Source: Ascidia mentula
Lineage: Eukaryota > Chordata > Ascidiacea > Phlebobranchia > Ascidiidae
Reading direction: 5' to 3'
Assembly: GCA_947561715.1 (NCBI GenBank)
Contig: OX387203.1
Coordinates: forward strand, 6,758,001-6,822,000
DNA: 64,000 nt
Shown: positions 1 through 15,100 of the stretch, one piece after another
How the letters are laid out: each line of letters opens with the position of its first letter
Numbering within the stretch: the stretch's first letter is position 1
Program-made: the position numbers and the translations under genes
The notes under the pieces: generated by a model
Told to the model about the DNA's origin: nothing
The model's input: the letters and a program-made list of their open reading frames with translations, nothing else
Databases searched by the model: none

Positions 1-180
1 TCAAAATAAATTTCGCCGGTGTTGCCATAAAATTGGTTGCATTATACAGAAACAAAACGATCCTCAAAGCACCTCTGACAGTAATAAAGTAAACACTATG
101 GGTCAAGTCTCGTGAACAAGGCTGGTGAACAGGAAAATAGGGCATGATAACTATTGTATGACCTTGTGTGTGTAATGGGA

Positions 181-3100
181 GGGATGCCACTTGGAAAAAT
201 ATTTAATAGTTTTAACAAGAGATTTGCCACCTATTATGCAGATAGTGGGCATACCATATTCGAGTACTTGGTGAACGAGTCGGGACAATGGGAACATTGG
301 TCAAATCGAGTTCCCGCATACGATTACCCGCCAGATTCAACGCCCGAGTACATGTCGATACTCGTTCCAAACGTGGACAACGTGCGTATGGACTACCTCA
401 TGCACACGATCATGAAGCAGGTATAGTCAATATCCAAATTAACAAGTGTTTATTACGCTGAAAATCGGTGATAAGATTGTTCATATTAGATTAGAATAAA
501 ACGTGTCAAAGAATTGATTTCTGTATAAAGTTGTGTTTGTTTAATCTTTTTCGTGTTTCGACTTCATTTTCACCCCGCACCTTTGTTCTTGTATTATATT
601 AACCCAAGTGATGTATAACGGCACGTGACTAAACCAACCAATGAGCTTCCGATGGTCCAAGTATAAATAGTCATGTGCGCCTGTTAATTGGGTTCTTTGC
701 ATTCGGCTCGACTCTACTCTATCGGAATCATTGTCCTATCTTTGATCTTCTGTTCGATGACAAGACACTGATATTATTACTGAGACTCTATAAGCTATTC
801 GCCGGCTTGGGATTTCCTTTCAATTTCTATCGAGGTGGAAAAAATTAGCATGGCATTTTCTTGTCATGTTTAGCAGATGGCGATTAATGACTAAAGGTAT
901 GGAAACTTTACGCTTTTGTTCACAGGAAAAGGCCGTACTGCTCATAGGCGAACAGGGAACGGCAAAGACCGTGATCGTGAAAGGTTACATGAACACACGG
1001 TATAACCCAGAAACGCATGCAACCAAAGCACTCAACTTTTCATCTGCCACTACGCCACTAATGTTTCAGGTAAAATAAAGCTTCATTATTTAAGCAGTGG
1101 TAACCAGTGGTTTTCCGAATTCCACACATTTAAAACGATTCACTGCTCCTGCGATGTACGATGTGTATTAAGAGCCGTTCAAAATTTTTATTTGTCCAAC
1201 GAAGCGAGAAAACGAATAGAAATTATACATGATTGATAAATATGCTACCTTGGTATCTCTCGCTTATCATGTATTGTTGTTGCTTTGGTCAGCGCACCAT
1301 TGAGAGTTATGTGGACAAGCGTGTGGGAAGTACGTACGGACCTCCAGCAGGAAAAAAGATGACGGTGTTTATTGATGACGTCAACATGCCGATTATTAAT
1401 GAGTGGGGAGACCAGATTACAAACGAGATTGTCCGGCAACTAATGGAAAGCAAAGGATTTTACAAGTGATTTAAGGAGAATTGAAACAGCATTTTAGGAA
1501 AACAGAGTGTATTAAAGTTTTCGAACATATCGTGTTTAAATTTCGTCCATACCTTTCAAGAAGTCAAAATATAATATACGGTCGGCCACTTGCCGTTCCC
1601 GCCGTATTTAACGTTTGTAAAAAACTTTGCACATAACAATCACCAAGCGATGACAGATCTGCTCACTTACTGCCTTTTGTTTTCAGCTTGGAAAAGCCGG
1701 GTGATTGTATCTTTATTGTGGATATACAGTTTGTGTGCGCCATGATCCAACCTGGTGGAGGCAGGAATGATATTCCGCAGCGTCTCAAACGACAATTTAC
1801 AATCTTCAACAGTTGCCTGCCATCAAATGCGTCCATCGATAAGATTTTCTCCACTATTGGCTGTGGCCACTTTTGTGAGGTACACGGAATTGCCAAACCA
1901 TATCAGGCGACACCAAATCGAATCTTTCCGCTTTTTGTAGTATCTGTTTCTTTCGTCATTACCATATCACAGCACTGCGGGTTTCTTTTCTCTATTAAAG
2001 TCTGCCTCTACTATAGAGTTTTTTATACTGTTACACTCAATAATGAAAACTCCCTGTTTAACCTTGCATTTATTTTACTGGTATAGCAGCCAGGGCATTG
2101 CAGCCAGCTGAAACAGCTATCTGTACCCACTTATAACAGCTTCCAAACTCATTTACGTGACGGAACTCGTATATTTTAACAGGACAGAGAGTTTTTACCC
2201 GAGATCTGTTCTTTGGTTCCACGTTTGGTGACTGCCACCAGGAGATTGTGGCAAGCTGTTAAAGGCAAACTTCTTCCAACCCCGGCTAAGTTTCATTACG
2301 TTTTTAACCTGAGAGATCTAAGCAGAATATGGCAGGTTTGTTGAGCATCGATTGGAAGTTTTTGTTGTTTGTATTGCATGATCAAATATTTAAGACAATA
2401 CTTGCTCTGAAACAAATCAGCCTGGTATATTTCGGAGAAATATATTTCGCCCTTTACGCATAGCCAGATCCTAATAGTTGTCAACAGCATTAATTTTTTT
2501 CATAATTCCAGTTGCTTTTATTCGCTTTCGCATACAAATACCCTATCTGCATGTAGGGTATGTTGCAAATTTCCGGAGAAGTCGTTCCCGAACTGAAATA
2601 CCTTATGTGGCTGTGGAAGCATGAATGTACGAGAGTGATTGCTGACAGATTTGTGAACAAACAAGACGACAGCTGGTTCCATAAAGCCATGAAGCAGGTT
2701 GGTGACATGTTCAAAACAGACTATTATAGGAGCTGCAGACAGTAGATCACACTGTTTCCACCAGTCTGGCCTCATCAGTGCAGCTGAGTCTTGATGTATC
2801 GCCAAGGTCGAAACATTGTGTACTGTCAGCTCACTGATCACGATGACTTATTTGCTTCTATTAATTTGTTACACGTGGACACAAATCTAGATGCAGTAAA
2901 ACATTTTTATGGTTGAAAATGTCTATGTCTTATGCTTTACATAACCGTTAATAGAATAAGTTATTTGGGCTTACACAGAAAAAAGCAAGTGAAGTTTATT
3001 TTAACAATTTGCTCTTACATATTCATATGTAAAATATTCAAAACAAAGTGTGCCTGTATAGGTGGTTTTGGAGGAGGTAGGAAAAGATGAATGCGAATTT

Positions 3101-6100
3101 ATTGCTGACGAACCATATTTTGTCAACTTTCTGCGCGATGCCCCGGAAGCAACTGGTAAGTTATGTTTAATCTCAAAACAATGTTTTCATCTGGAAATGA
3201 CGTCGTATTTAAATTTAAATTCAATCCCAAAAGCATGCCGATTATTGGTCGAATAGCCAACCTTTTCAGCATAGTTTAGTTATCCCCGCCTACTTCACTA
3301 TTTGCTAGGAGTTTAGTTTGTAAAAAAACAATCTTGGTTTCCAGGAGAAGAAGAGGACGACGCAGCATTTGAGGCTCCAAAAATATATGAAGGGACAACA
3401 TCTCTGGAGCTTCTTCAATCCCGTTTAGTTTTGTTTCAGGGAATGTACAACGAGGCCATACGGGGAGCCAGCATGGACCTCGTCTTTTTCAAAGTAAAAC
3501 TTAAAATATGACATATTCATTAGACATTTATGTTGGACTTTACCAACTTATGGATATTATGCCGCGTTTTATTTTTAGTACTGTGCAGGCAGACCTATAA
3601 AAACATTAGGTTAAACAAATCATTTTGCCATATAGGATGCCATAGTTCACCTGGTTCGCATATCTAGAATACTGAACACAGCACGTGGCAACGCCCTATT
3701 AGTTGGAGTTGGTGGGAGCGGCAAACAATCTCTCACCAGATTGGCTTCATTCATAGCCGGATACAAGACATTCCAGATAACATTGACCAGGTAAAAATCG
3801 TCGAATCAAAACCACAAACTTCCTATTAAACCTTTCAAACCTGCCACCTCGAGCACCAGTGTTTTGATAATCTTCCGTGGCAGCATTGGCGTAGCAACAG
3901 ATTACGGATTTACATGATACTCAAGGCATGGGCTTGGATTGGCCACTTGCCCTATTGCAACCACAATTTCAACGTTCTAGTTTGAGACCTCTGAACAATA
4001 CGCAAGGATTCGTTGCACTTCAGACCATTATCGATGTGCAATGTGTATCACATATGATACATGTTTCTTTACATAAGTTTTTTTGATTTTAATACAGATC
4101 GTATGGTGTGAGCAATCTGATGGAAGACCTGAAAATCCTGTATCGCACTGCTGGCCAAGAAGGCCATGGAATTACTTTCATATTTACGGACAATGAGATC
4201 AAGGACGAGGCTTTCCTGGAGTATCTCAACAACGTTCTGGCATCAGGCGAGGTAACATTGTTTTAAATGCTGTTCTGTTATTAAGTAAAAGTTAAGGTGG
4301 TTAACTATGCGTTTTTGTATGGAAGAAGCGTACATTTTTATAACCTTAGACGGTAATTGCTTATTCAGTGCTAATATGTTGGTAGTTTGGTCAATGGAAT
4401 AGGACTTAACTGTCATTGCTTTTAGTTTAAAAAATGCCGAAGGTTTTGTTTTGGAAAGTGTTTTGCAATCGCGTGTATCATATGCACTATATAATGCGAT
4501 TGGACTGACGTTAGTTATAACTTATTTACTTCTGTAGGACTTCGGCCAGTAAACAGTGTTTTTGCACTATGAAGTCTTGCAGAAGTAAAATGTTGATGTT
4601 CTTTTTTAGGTGTCAAACTTGTTTGCGAGGGACGAGATTGACGAAATCACACAGGAGCTGATAGGAGTTATGAAGAAGGAATATCCAAAACGTCCTCCGA
4701 CCAACGAGAATCTCTACGATTATTTCCTCACCCGTGTGAAGAGCAACTTGCACGTGGTCCTCTGTTTCTCCCCTGTATGTTTTATTGTATAGAAAATAAC
4801 TGTACATATTTATAGATAGATATATAGACTACACAGAGCAGAGATTTTTGCGTCAAACTTGTATATGCATATAAACTGTTATGGTTATTGGAGAATTACG
4901 CACTTTCCAGGTTTTGAAGTGCTAAAAAATATTTTCCTGTAATTTTATGTCATGTAAATTTCCATGCCCAGAAACTGCTGGTTGTTATAAGTTTATGATT
5001 TGAAGTTTATGCCCCTAATTTTATCCCCAACAAAAACAAAATTGCATTGATAAATTGATTAACCTATCTTTAATGTAGCTTCACCTTGTAATAAATACTA
5101 CATTGTTCGATATGTTTTTGTGCGAATTGTTCTCAATTATTCCCAACACCTTGCAGGTCGGTGAGAAATTCCGTTCAAGATCAATGAAATTTCCGGGTCT
5201 CATTTCCGGGTGCACCATTGATTGGTTCTCACGATGGCCACGCGATGCCCTAGTGGCCGTTGCCCGACATTTTATATCCGGATTCGAAATTCAATGCACC
5301 CCTGAAGTCAAAATCAGTCTCTACGCTGTCATGGGAATGTTTCAGGTATATGAGATGTTTGTCCAGTGAAAACAACTTGACAAATCTTAATTTTGATATT
5401 CTCAACTATATAAGTTATAGTGTTTAAAACAGTGTTTCCCAGCCTGTGGTACGCGACGGCATTCCAGGTGGTACGCGAGCACCTTTCCGTTATTAGTGGA
5501 AATAGTTCGATTTAAAAAACCGTGACTGATCCCAAAATGTTCGTTACTTCATCCCCTAGGTTACTTTGTAACACTTAACTAAGTGGTACGCGTCGAAATT
5601 GTTTACCTCCTAGTGGTATGCAACCACAAAAAGGTTGGGAATCACTGGTTTAGAAAATGCCACTTTACAGCGCTGTCACATTAGTAACACCAACGTATTT
5701 TTATCCCTTCTAGGACTTGGTGGCGGAGGCGTGCACGGATTACTTTGAGAGATATAGACGACAGACATATGTGACACCCAAGTCCTACTTATCGTTTTTG
5801 GATGGTTACAAAAAGGTTTACAAAGAAAAGTTAGAGTATATCGGAGGCCTTGCGAAGAGAATGAACACAGGTTAATATGATTTGAATAAGTCGGAATAAT
5901 CATGATTGTATTATCGATAATTGTGAATACCTGTATCTTATAGATACACTCCAGACAGATGTCTTATAAATTGATTTAATTGCATTAAACGTATTTGAAA
6001 TATTTCATGTTTCATGTTTGATCATCTGGTGTTTTTGTCAAAATAACCGACAATAACCCAAAATTTCTTGGTAAAGCTGACAAACCTACAGAAACACCTG

Positions 6101-9100
6101 TTGATCTAATCAACACGATATACACACGTTCAGCCTTAACGTTATTACCTTCCTGCTCTTCGATAGGGTTAGACAAGCTTATTGAAGCGACCCAGTCGGT
6201 TAACGAGTTGTCCAAACAGTTGGTAGAGAAGGAAAAAGAGCTGGTCGTCGCATCGAAAAAAGCTGATGACGTGTTAGCTGAGGTTACAGTTTCAGCTCAA
6301 GCGGCTGAAAGTGTTAAAAGCAAGGTACAACAACCAAATTTTGATAATATTTGTGCAGAAGTAAATTAATAACACTTTGTACTATTGGATGTGGGTCTAT
6401 GCAATAAAGATAATTTATTATGACGTACATGTTTTCTAAACTAGTATAGTGTTGGACCAGAATGAAATCCCATTGGTGAGTTTGTTAATTGAAAGTTATT
6501 TAAATTTTAAGGTGCAAAAAGTAAAAGACAAGGCACAGGGCGTAGCAGATGTGATCCAAGCTGATAAAGCAGTCGCCGAGGAAAAACTTCTTGCCGCCAA
6601 GCCAGCCCTGGCAAAAGCAGAAGCGGCGTTGCAGGTAATTTGTGCTGTACTTATACACAAATTGCATGTGATTTCGCTTATTATAATCTTGAATCATGGA
6701 AATTTAATGTAAAAAGTAAGTTACAGCAGTACTTCCACCATGACGGTGTCTGATTTATGGATTACCACATTTTTATCGTCAAAAAACACTGTTTCCTGTT
6801 TGTTTATCAGAACTATCAGCTATCACAGTTCAATTAAACTTATCAAGACGAACTTCAGACAAATACAGATTATTTGTTATGTTTTTTTTTAACTATTTGC
6901 AGACAATCAAACCTGCCGACATTGCAACAGTTCGAAAGTTGGGGAAGCCCCCGCATCTTATCATGCGCATCATGGATTGTGTCATCTTACTAATGCGGGT
7001 AGGTGGTTTATTTTTTTTAAACCACGATGCTTACTATACATTATAATATTCTTTTTGGTGTCGAAAGTATTGTTAAAATGATGCTATTTTTCCCTCACAC
7101 GCCTTACTGAATCGTCAAAAAATATTGTGAAAAACACAAAACACACAAAATGTATTTTTCATTAGTGTCACAGCTTCATTGCTTTTGCAGCGAAAAATCA
7201 ACAAAGTGGAACAGGATCCCGAGCGTCCCTGTATTAAGCCCTCGTGGAGCGAAGCCTTGAAGTTGATGAATGACACAAAGTTTCTGCAAATGTTGCTCGA
7301 TTTTCAGAAGGTTTGCACCTTTTTAAGCCTTGGCTTTAATGCCTGCTTTTCACCGTAAAAAAAACAAAGAGGAGCCCAAGGAGGCTTTGATACCCTTTTC
7401 GTATGGTTTGGTATGCCAAACATCGATTAAGCAAAATATGAAAACTTTGGTGAGCATTATTTGTATTTTGGAAGTTTTTTTCAGGCTGAAATGTGTCGTA
7501 TTTTTAATAAGCTTGTTTACTTTAAACAACGTAAACAATAAATACAACTTTAAGAGAGCTGTCTGAAAGATTGACTAAAAAAGTTTTACTTAGCAACTAC
7601 AGATACGGTTATTGATCGACAGCCTACCTGGCTTGGTTCACCGATCCGGTGTAGTTTATTATTTTTTCATCAACGTAAACAAATTACGTTGTTTGGAGAA
7701 AACATATTTCTGCATGTGTGATTTGGTGGAATCGTTTCTCGTAAAAACAATCCGGAATGGAAAATGGCCTAATATTCAGTCGAATAAACTTAACAAATTG
7801 CACAGGACTCCATCACAGAGGAAACAGTTGATCTCTTGGAACCGTATTTGTCTCAAGAAGATTATACGCTCGAGTCTGCGAAGAAGGTATGTGGGAATGT
7901 TGCAGGTCTTTTATCATGGACAGAGGCGATGGCAACTTTCTTTGGCATCAATAAAGAGGTTCTTCCCCTGAAGGTAACTTTACTTTGTCTTTTTCTGCTC
8001 GAAATAACAAAATTCTGTCAAATGATTCCGGCAATCATTCCCTGGTTTGACCCCATAACCATTTCCACCTATTGCCATAGACCACAGATTGTGGTTGAAT
8101 AAGACACTGGCGATGCTATGTATTATAGTCTCGTACACAAGCCGACTAATTTTACCTTGGAAGTTAACGTATTCCCAGACAGATAATACAAACATTTCCA
8201 AAAAAAAACTTAAAAAACAAAAATATTGACCGAAAGCACTTGGGGTTTGTCTTTGACAGGCAAATCTCGTTGTACAAGAACGTCGACTCGGTGCTGCCAT
8301 GGCAGACTTGGACGCTGCTCAAGCAGTTCTTGATGAGAAACAAGCAGAATTAGATGCGGTGCAAGCAACCTACGACGCTGCAATGAAATCGAAACAGGCA
8401 ATACTAAATACAGTTTTATCTGAGCAGCGTAAATTTTTTTATTAACTTTCAACATAAACAACAAAGACGTAGCTAAATTCGTTTCATCGTCCTCAATCCG
8501 CCAGCTAAAAATAATAATAACTACGGTTGTGTGACCGTAGTTGTTTGTGCACAAACAACCAAGGGTGTGAAAATTGCTTACTGGCAACTAATTCTTTAAG
8601 ATCGCTTTTGCTTCTTTCGCAAAAAAATACCTATTTGCTGCTGACTTGTATTCTGTACACGAGGATATGTCCAAATCTCTCGGTTGACCGTGCGAAAGTC
8701 TCATCGACATTCCATCCCAATTTCAGGATCTTATCGACGATGCAGAAGCTTGCAAGCAGAAAATGAACAACGCCAAGACTTTGATCGGCGGTCTCAGTGG
8801 AGAAAGAGTGAGATGGACAGAATCAAGCAAACGCTTTCAACAGGTGGTCATTGAAAGCTTGAATTGATAATAAAGATGGACATATAAAGGCGCCAAACAC
8901 TTGTTGTGATTGTGCTTTGTTGCATTTAATCTCTGTGATATGCATTTGTGAAGGAAATAAACCGGTTGGTCGGGGACGTGTTGCTTTCCTGTGGCTTCCT
9001 TTCCTATTCTGGGCCCTTCAAACAAGAGTTTAGAAATCTTCTGATGGAAAACTGGCAGAAGGAGATGAGAAAAAACAAAATCCCATTTACGGAGGTGCTT

Positions 9101-12100
9101 TACTTTCACGTATAAACGTGCGCACGTTACATTAACTGATAACTGAGCCTTTTTCTTCAGAGTCTCGACGTTACTGCCATGTTAGTGGATTCCAATACCA
9201 TCAATGAATGGAACTTGCAGGTAAGTTTGTAATTTCATTTGCAGAAAGTAACCAGCATATTCCAAACAGTGTACATTTCTAACCATGCAGTTTGACTATG
9301 AATCGTATGCATTGGCGTCGGAGGCGCCAACATTCTTCATACACAACAGCATGTAGATTTAAAACCAATAAAAATTATGACTCGTATTCATTGGTTTGGA
9401 CATGACGCGTTTGTTTTACTATGACTCGCTGTGTAAATGTTGTAACACACAAATCCCTGTGTAAGTTTACATTTAATTTATATGCATACGATACTGTAAG
9501 AAGTAAACTCATATTTTAGGGTCTTCCCAGTGACGGGTTGTCAGTTCAGAACGGTATAATTGTCACCAAAGCGAGTCGCTTTCCACTGCTGATTGATCCT
9601 CAAACCCAAGGAAAGATGTGGATCAAAAATAAAGAAAAGGACAACGAGATGCAGGTTCTTGCATTATACAAACAATCTGACTAATCGAAAGTAGTTATAC
9701 GTGCAAAAAACTTGAGTTAATTTATCAGAATATAAATTCCAAAGCTATTATGCTTTTCATTGTGCGTTGATCGTCGCTGCTAAACAACTGCTCAGTTGCC
9801 TGCCTACCTCTGCGCATGCCTTGCTGCAACCCATTCCGAGTTAGCACCGATGATGAACGCAGTAGTGTTCGAAACGTCTGCACAATGAAAACATAGTAGC
9901 TTTGGTATTTATGTTCGAAAGCAGTTACTTTTTCGACAACAATGTTGTACTATAGGCGACCACGTTAAACCACAAGTTTTTCCGTACTCACCTGGAAGAT
10001 TCACTGTCTCTCGGGCGCCCCCTACTGATCGAGGACATCGGCGAGGAAATCGATCCCGTGCTCGACAATGTTCTCGAAAAGAACTTCATTAAATCAGGCT
10101 CTACCTTTAAAGTGATTAAAATATTGAAAAATTGAGATCTAAACCATAGACTGCAGATAATGGGCTAGCGATCACTGTATAACTTCCGTAATGACAATAT
10201 GCACAGAAACCTCTAGCTTTTGACAACAGGATCACCCTGCTGGCTGTTGTTTGGAATATATATTTTACAGGGCAAAATATTATGAAGCTGGTGCTTTGTG
10301 TGCATACTACCTTTATAAAATATTGTTTAACAGCCCTATATTTTGGTTGTGGTGGATCACAGGAGCTTTTTCCACATTACAGGTTAAACTTGGAGACAAG
10401 GAAACGGATGTCATGGATGGATTTACATTATTCCTCAGCTCAAAACTTGCGAACCCGGCTTATACACCTGAAGTCAGCGCTCGCACTTCAATAGTTGATT
10501 TTACTGTGACGATGAAAGGTCTGGAAGACCAGCTTCTTGCACGTGTGATTGTCACCGAGAAACAGGTATTTTCTGTTTCAAAAATTGTGGACACCTTATA
10601 ACTTGACCTTTAGTAAATGGAGCATAGTTGGTTAAAAAAATTGTGAAAAATGTGAACCATTTTATACATGTTGGCAAGCTGCAGACAGGGTGTGTACACG
10701 CACTGTTTCGACCTGTGAGGTCTCATCAGTGCAGCTGTTGCAGTGGCACTGTGCTAGCTTTTACACTAGCAGGCACATTAGATTCCACTTTGTGGTACCT
10801 GTCCGGTCAACGTCGATCTGTTGGGTACCCTATACTGAGTACCAAACAAGCTTGCCAATACCATTATGGCTTTTTTGCACATATTTTATACATGTTGTTT
10901 GTAAACATTATAACCTACAGTTGGTTGCAAACCTTGTACATACATTTCATTCATACATGTGCAAGCAGAGAAGACGCCAATGTATGTAATGGAAATTATC
11001 GTAGCTAAAAGCCTAACAACCGACTTATCGTTAACAATGAAGGAATTGGAAGCGGAGCGAATAGCGTTGCTGGAGGATGTAACTAAGAACAAGAGAAAGA
11101 TGCAGGAATTGGAAGATAACCTCCTTCTACGTCTGACTTCCACTAAAGGCTCTTTGGTTGAGGATCACAGTCTCATACAAGTGCTTCAGGTAAGTGGTTG
11201 ATTTGTTAATACTAAAAAGATTGTCTCTTTGACATTGATTCCTTTGTAACTTACGCTTTTCTGTCGAAGGAAAAGGTGTAAAATTTGTACTGGTATGTTT
11301 TTTAATTTTATTTTTAATATCCGAACAGCATGTAAGCAAAATTATCCTCTGTCTCCAAAAGCGAGCCTTTTTAGCCTTTTTCACACGTTGCTTTTATTGC
11401 GTGGCTTGATGAAGGTCTGTTGTTTGACGACCGAAAAGTCATGCAAACAAGTAGTTTTCTTGCCAGAGGAGCTTTAAATTATTGAAATCTATTTTTCAAG
11501 GTCACTAAAACCACAGCCGAAGAAGTCAGCGAAAAGTTAGAAGTTGCTGAAGAGACTGAGCAGAAAATCAGCACTGCCCGAGAGGAGTACAGACCTGTGG
11601 CCTCCCGTGGATCGATCCTGTATTTCCTTATCACTGAGATGAGTCTGGTGAACGTCATGTACCAAACTTCTCTTGCTCAGTTCTTGGAGGTTTTTGACCA
11701 CAGCATACAAAAGTAATTTCGTGTTTTGTTGGATTACGAATGTTTGTTTTTATGATCTAATTGGCATTGTTGTTGTAAATGTCGTAACTTATTTTTGTTT
11801 GGTGGCATATGTAGTCAATTAGTCGAAAAACAGTAAAATGATTGCAAAAATGTCGATTTTGTCACAGAGTCACGTAATTTCTCACATTTTGCATATTATG
11901 TGTGTATACTTTGTTCAGAATATCAGCGAGAATGAAGGCGAAACTATAATAATTTTTTGATGGCTATTAATTAGAATCGTGTCATGCCACGTTTTCCAGG
12001 TCAGCAAAATCTCCGATTCCCGCCAAGCGAATCTCCAACATTATTGATTACCTCAGCTATGCCATATTCTGTTACACCGCACGTGGTCTTTACGAGGAAC

Positions 12101-15100
12101 ACAAGTACATTTTTACATTGCTGTTGGCCCTTAAAGTGGACTTGCAATCCGGCAAAATATCTTCTTCTGAATTTGACATCTTAATAAAAGGTATATTATG
12201 CTAACAGTGTAGGTATACTATCCAAATACATATAAATTGTGATTGAACAGGTGGCCTCAATATGGTTTTATCCGGCTATATCAAACAACATATGGTTGTC
12301 ATCGTTTATATGTCACTAGGTGGGGCTGCATTGGACCTTAACTCTGCAGATCCGAAACCGAAGAAATGGATTCTTGATATCACGTGGCTTAACCTTGTTC
12401 GATTGACGTCACTTCCGCAGTTTAAACAGATAGTCACACAGGTTACAGGAAACGACAAGTAAGTGCTTAATTTTATGAACTACCCAGCTTACTTTAGATC
12501 CAGTGCATTGGTTTTGAACTTTATATAGTGAAAAGTTTGTTGGCGTTCTTGATGCACAAAACTCTCCTAATGCCTAATTACTTGCTGTAATTGTTTTTAG
12601 AGCGTGGAAGAGTTGGTTTGACCAAGAAGCCCCAGAGGAATGTGACATACCGGAGGGTTATTCAAAGTCATTGGACACTTTCCGAAAGTTTCTTCTCATC
12701 CGAAGCTGGTGTCCCGACCGCACGATGGCGATGGCGAGATACTACATACTTGATTCACTTGGGAAGCGGGTGAGTTCTGTTTTGGATTCATGTGTGTAAC
12801 AATCCAGATAAGTAAATGATTTGGAAGATTGCCGTGTTCGATACAGTCCATTCAGATTGGATGTCCATTTAAAGCTGGCCTAACAGGCTCAAATTGTATG
12901 TTTAGATTCTCCCATCAGCTATATTGCATTAGGAGATCGAGGGTTAAAACCAAACTGAGAGCTTAATTTTTCATGTCTCGTTGCGACTTGTGACTTTGGA
13001 CTATTTTCGCTATATTGCCAGTGAACTTAATATTCCACTATACAATGGGAGATTTGTTCAACTTTCAGCCTCTGTATTTTTATCTTAGTACGCAGAAGGC
13101 GTTACCTTGGATCTCGAGGCAATGCATGAAGAAAGCAACAATTTAACTCCAATGATTTGCCTTCTCTCGATGGGATCTGACCCCACGGATCAGATTGAGA
13201 AGCTGGCAAAGAAAAAGGCAATCAGTGAGTGTTAATATGCATTAGTACAATCTTGCAACCATTGCCATCGCTTTTACACCGGTGCTAACCTTCTTTGAAG
13301 TTGCCATGAATCATATATTCTGATAATTGTGCTTCTTCATTAAGACGGATATGCTTTTTAGGATGTCAAGCAATTTCCATGGGTCAAGGTCAAGAGGTTC
13401 ACGCACGTCGCTTGTTGCAACAGGCAGTGGAGGAAGGAGGTTGGGTTCTCTTCCAAAATTGCCATCTTGGTTTGATGTTTATGGAGGAACTGTTGGAATC
13501 AGTAAGAACCACTTAACTCTCTTCTCAATGTAGTATTCCGTTGACTTGTGCAACTCAAAAATACTTTTTTGCAACTTATTGTTTGTGATAATAGAGATTT
13601 ATGTTTTTCTCTTTGCTCCACTTCATTGTCATCATCAACGTCACCATACTTTTCATCGTCATTACCTTTTCACAACCATCAAGAATTGCACAAGAAAGCA
13701 TCAAAAAACATTTTCATTGACATATCATTGCTATAAAGTGCACTCATTACCTAGGTGAGTTTTGTGCATTCCTCAGTCGGTATAAATCCACCCTTTAGTT
13801 CGATATACCTAGCATACAATGATACGGTTTGTCGAAACATGGCCAAGACACGCTTCATTGTCATTACTTGTATTGGTTAAACTATAATGGAAATAATACC
13901 AGTTGACACTTCTTCGTGTTGTGAAGTTGCACGCTATGAAGGATGCCAACGCATCGATGAGGATTTTCATCACAACAGAAGTAAACCCAAAGTTTCCTAT
14001 TACATTGCTGCAAATGTCAACAAAGTTTACCAACGAGCCTCCGCAAGGCATGAAGGCCGGCTTAAAGCGCACGTACGCAAGCGTAACCCAAGAGCAGGTC
14101 GGAATAAGTTCATGTTATATGAAAAATTGCATTGAAATTGATGAATTCAAGTTTGAAACGTTAAACCTCAAAGCAATACAGTCATTAAGAATTCAAACAA
14201 GAGACTATTGTGCGCAACTACAATATCGCTAATTGTAAATTCGCTTCACTGAATCGTTTTCACGTCTGCCGAGGTCGATTATCTATTTTGCATTGTTCTG
14301 TTACTCGTTTAAACCAAAATCTTACAGGAAAATAGGACCAGCTTTAAACACACGTTATACATTCCACAGCTTGAAATTACCAACATGCCTCAATGGCGAC
14401 CTCTACTGTACACCACTGCGTTTCTCCACTCGGTGGTGCAAGAGCGCCGCAAGTTTGGGCCACTTGGTTGGAATATTCCGTATGAGTTTAATCAGTCCGA
14501 CTTTACAGCAAGTGTGCAATTTATACAAAACCATTTAGATGATATTGATCCCAAAAAGGTGAGATATTGTATTCATATGTAGGTCCCTTTTATTAGGAAA
14601 ATTTCTATTTCTGTGCTTTTAAACCGTAAACGTTTCTTTTCACGAATCTCAAGGACATTGAGGGGATGAGGAAAAATGTTTGAAAGATGGGCCTTAAATA
14701 GCTCGTTGTTTTGTGATAAATACAGTCAGTTTACCACTTGTTCATTGAAGTTTGTGATTTTGTAGGGCGTTTCATTCAAGACGATCAACTACATGATAGG
14801 AGAAGTGAATTACGGAGGAAGAGTGACCGACGATTACGACAAGCGCCTTCTTAACACCTTTTGCAGGGTTTGGTTTGGAGAACACATGTTTGACGCCAAG
14901 TTCGCCTTTTTTGCCAAGGGTAAGACGGTGCCCGCCACGGATCTTTAATAATTGCACAACAATTTTCTTTCCTTTGGGCTGGTGTAGTGTTTCCCAACCG
15001 TTGGTACGAATACCACTAGTGTTACGCAACGGCATTCCAGGTGGTACACGAGCACCCTTCCGTAATTAGCGGATATAGTTCGAATTAAAAAAACCGTAAG

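Noticed and set aside
8210..8587. 125-aa minus-strand open frame
   Set aside because: It is the antisense shadow of the dynein stalk exon 8260-8397 extended into intron.
10628..11008. 126-aa open frame in a dynein intron
   Set aside because: It spans the SINE-like repeat and non-coding sequence, has no family resemblance, and the dynein reading continues in exons on either side.
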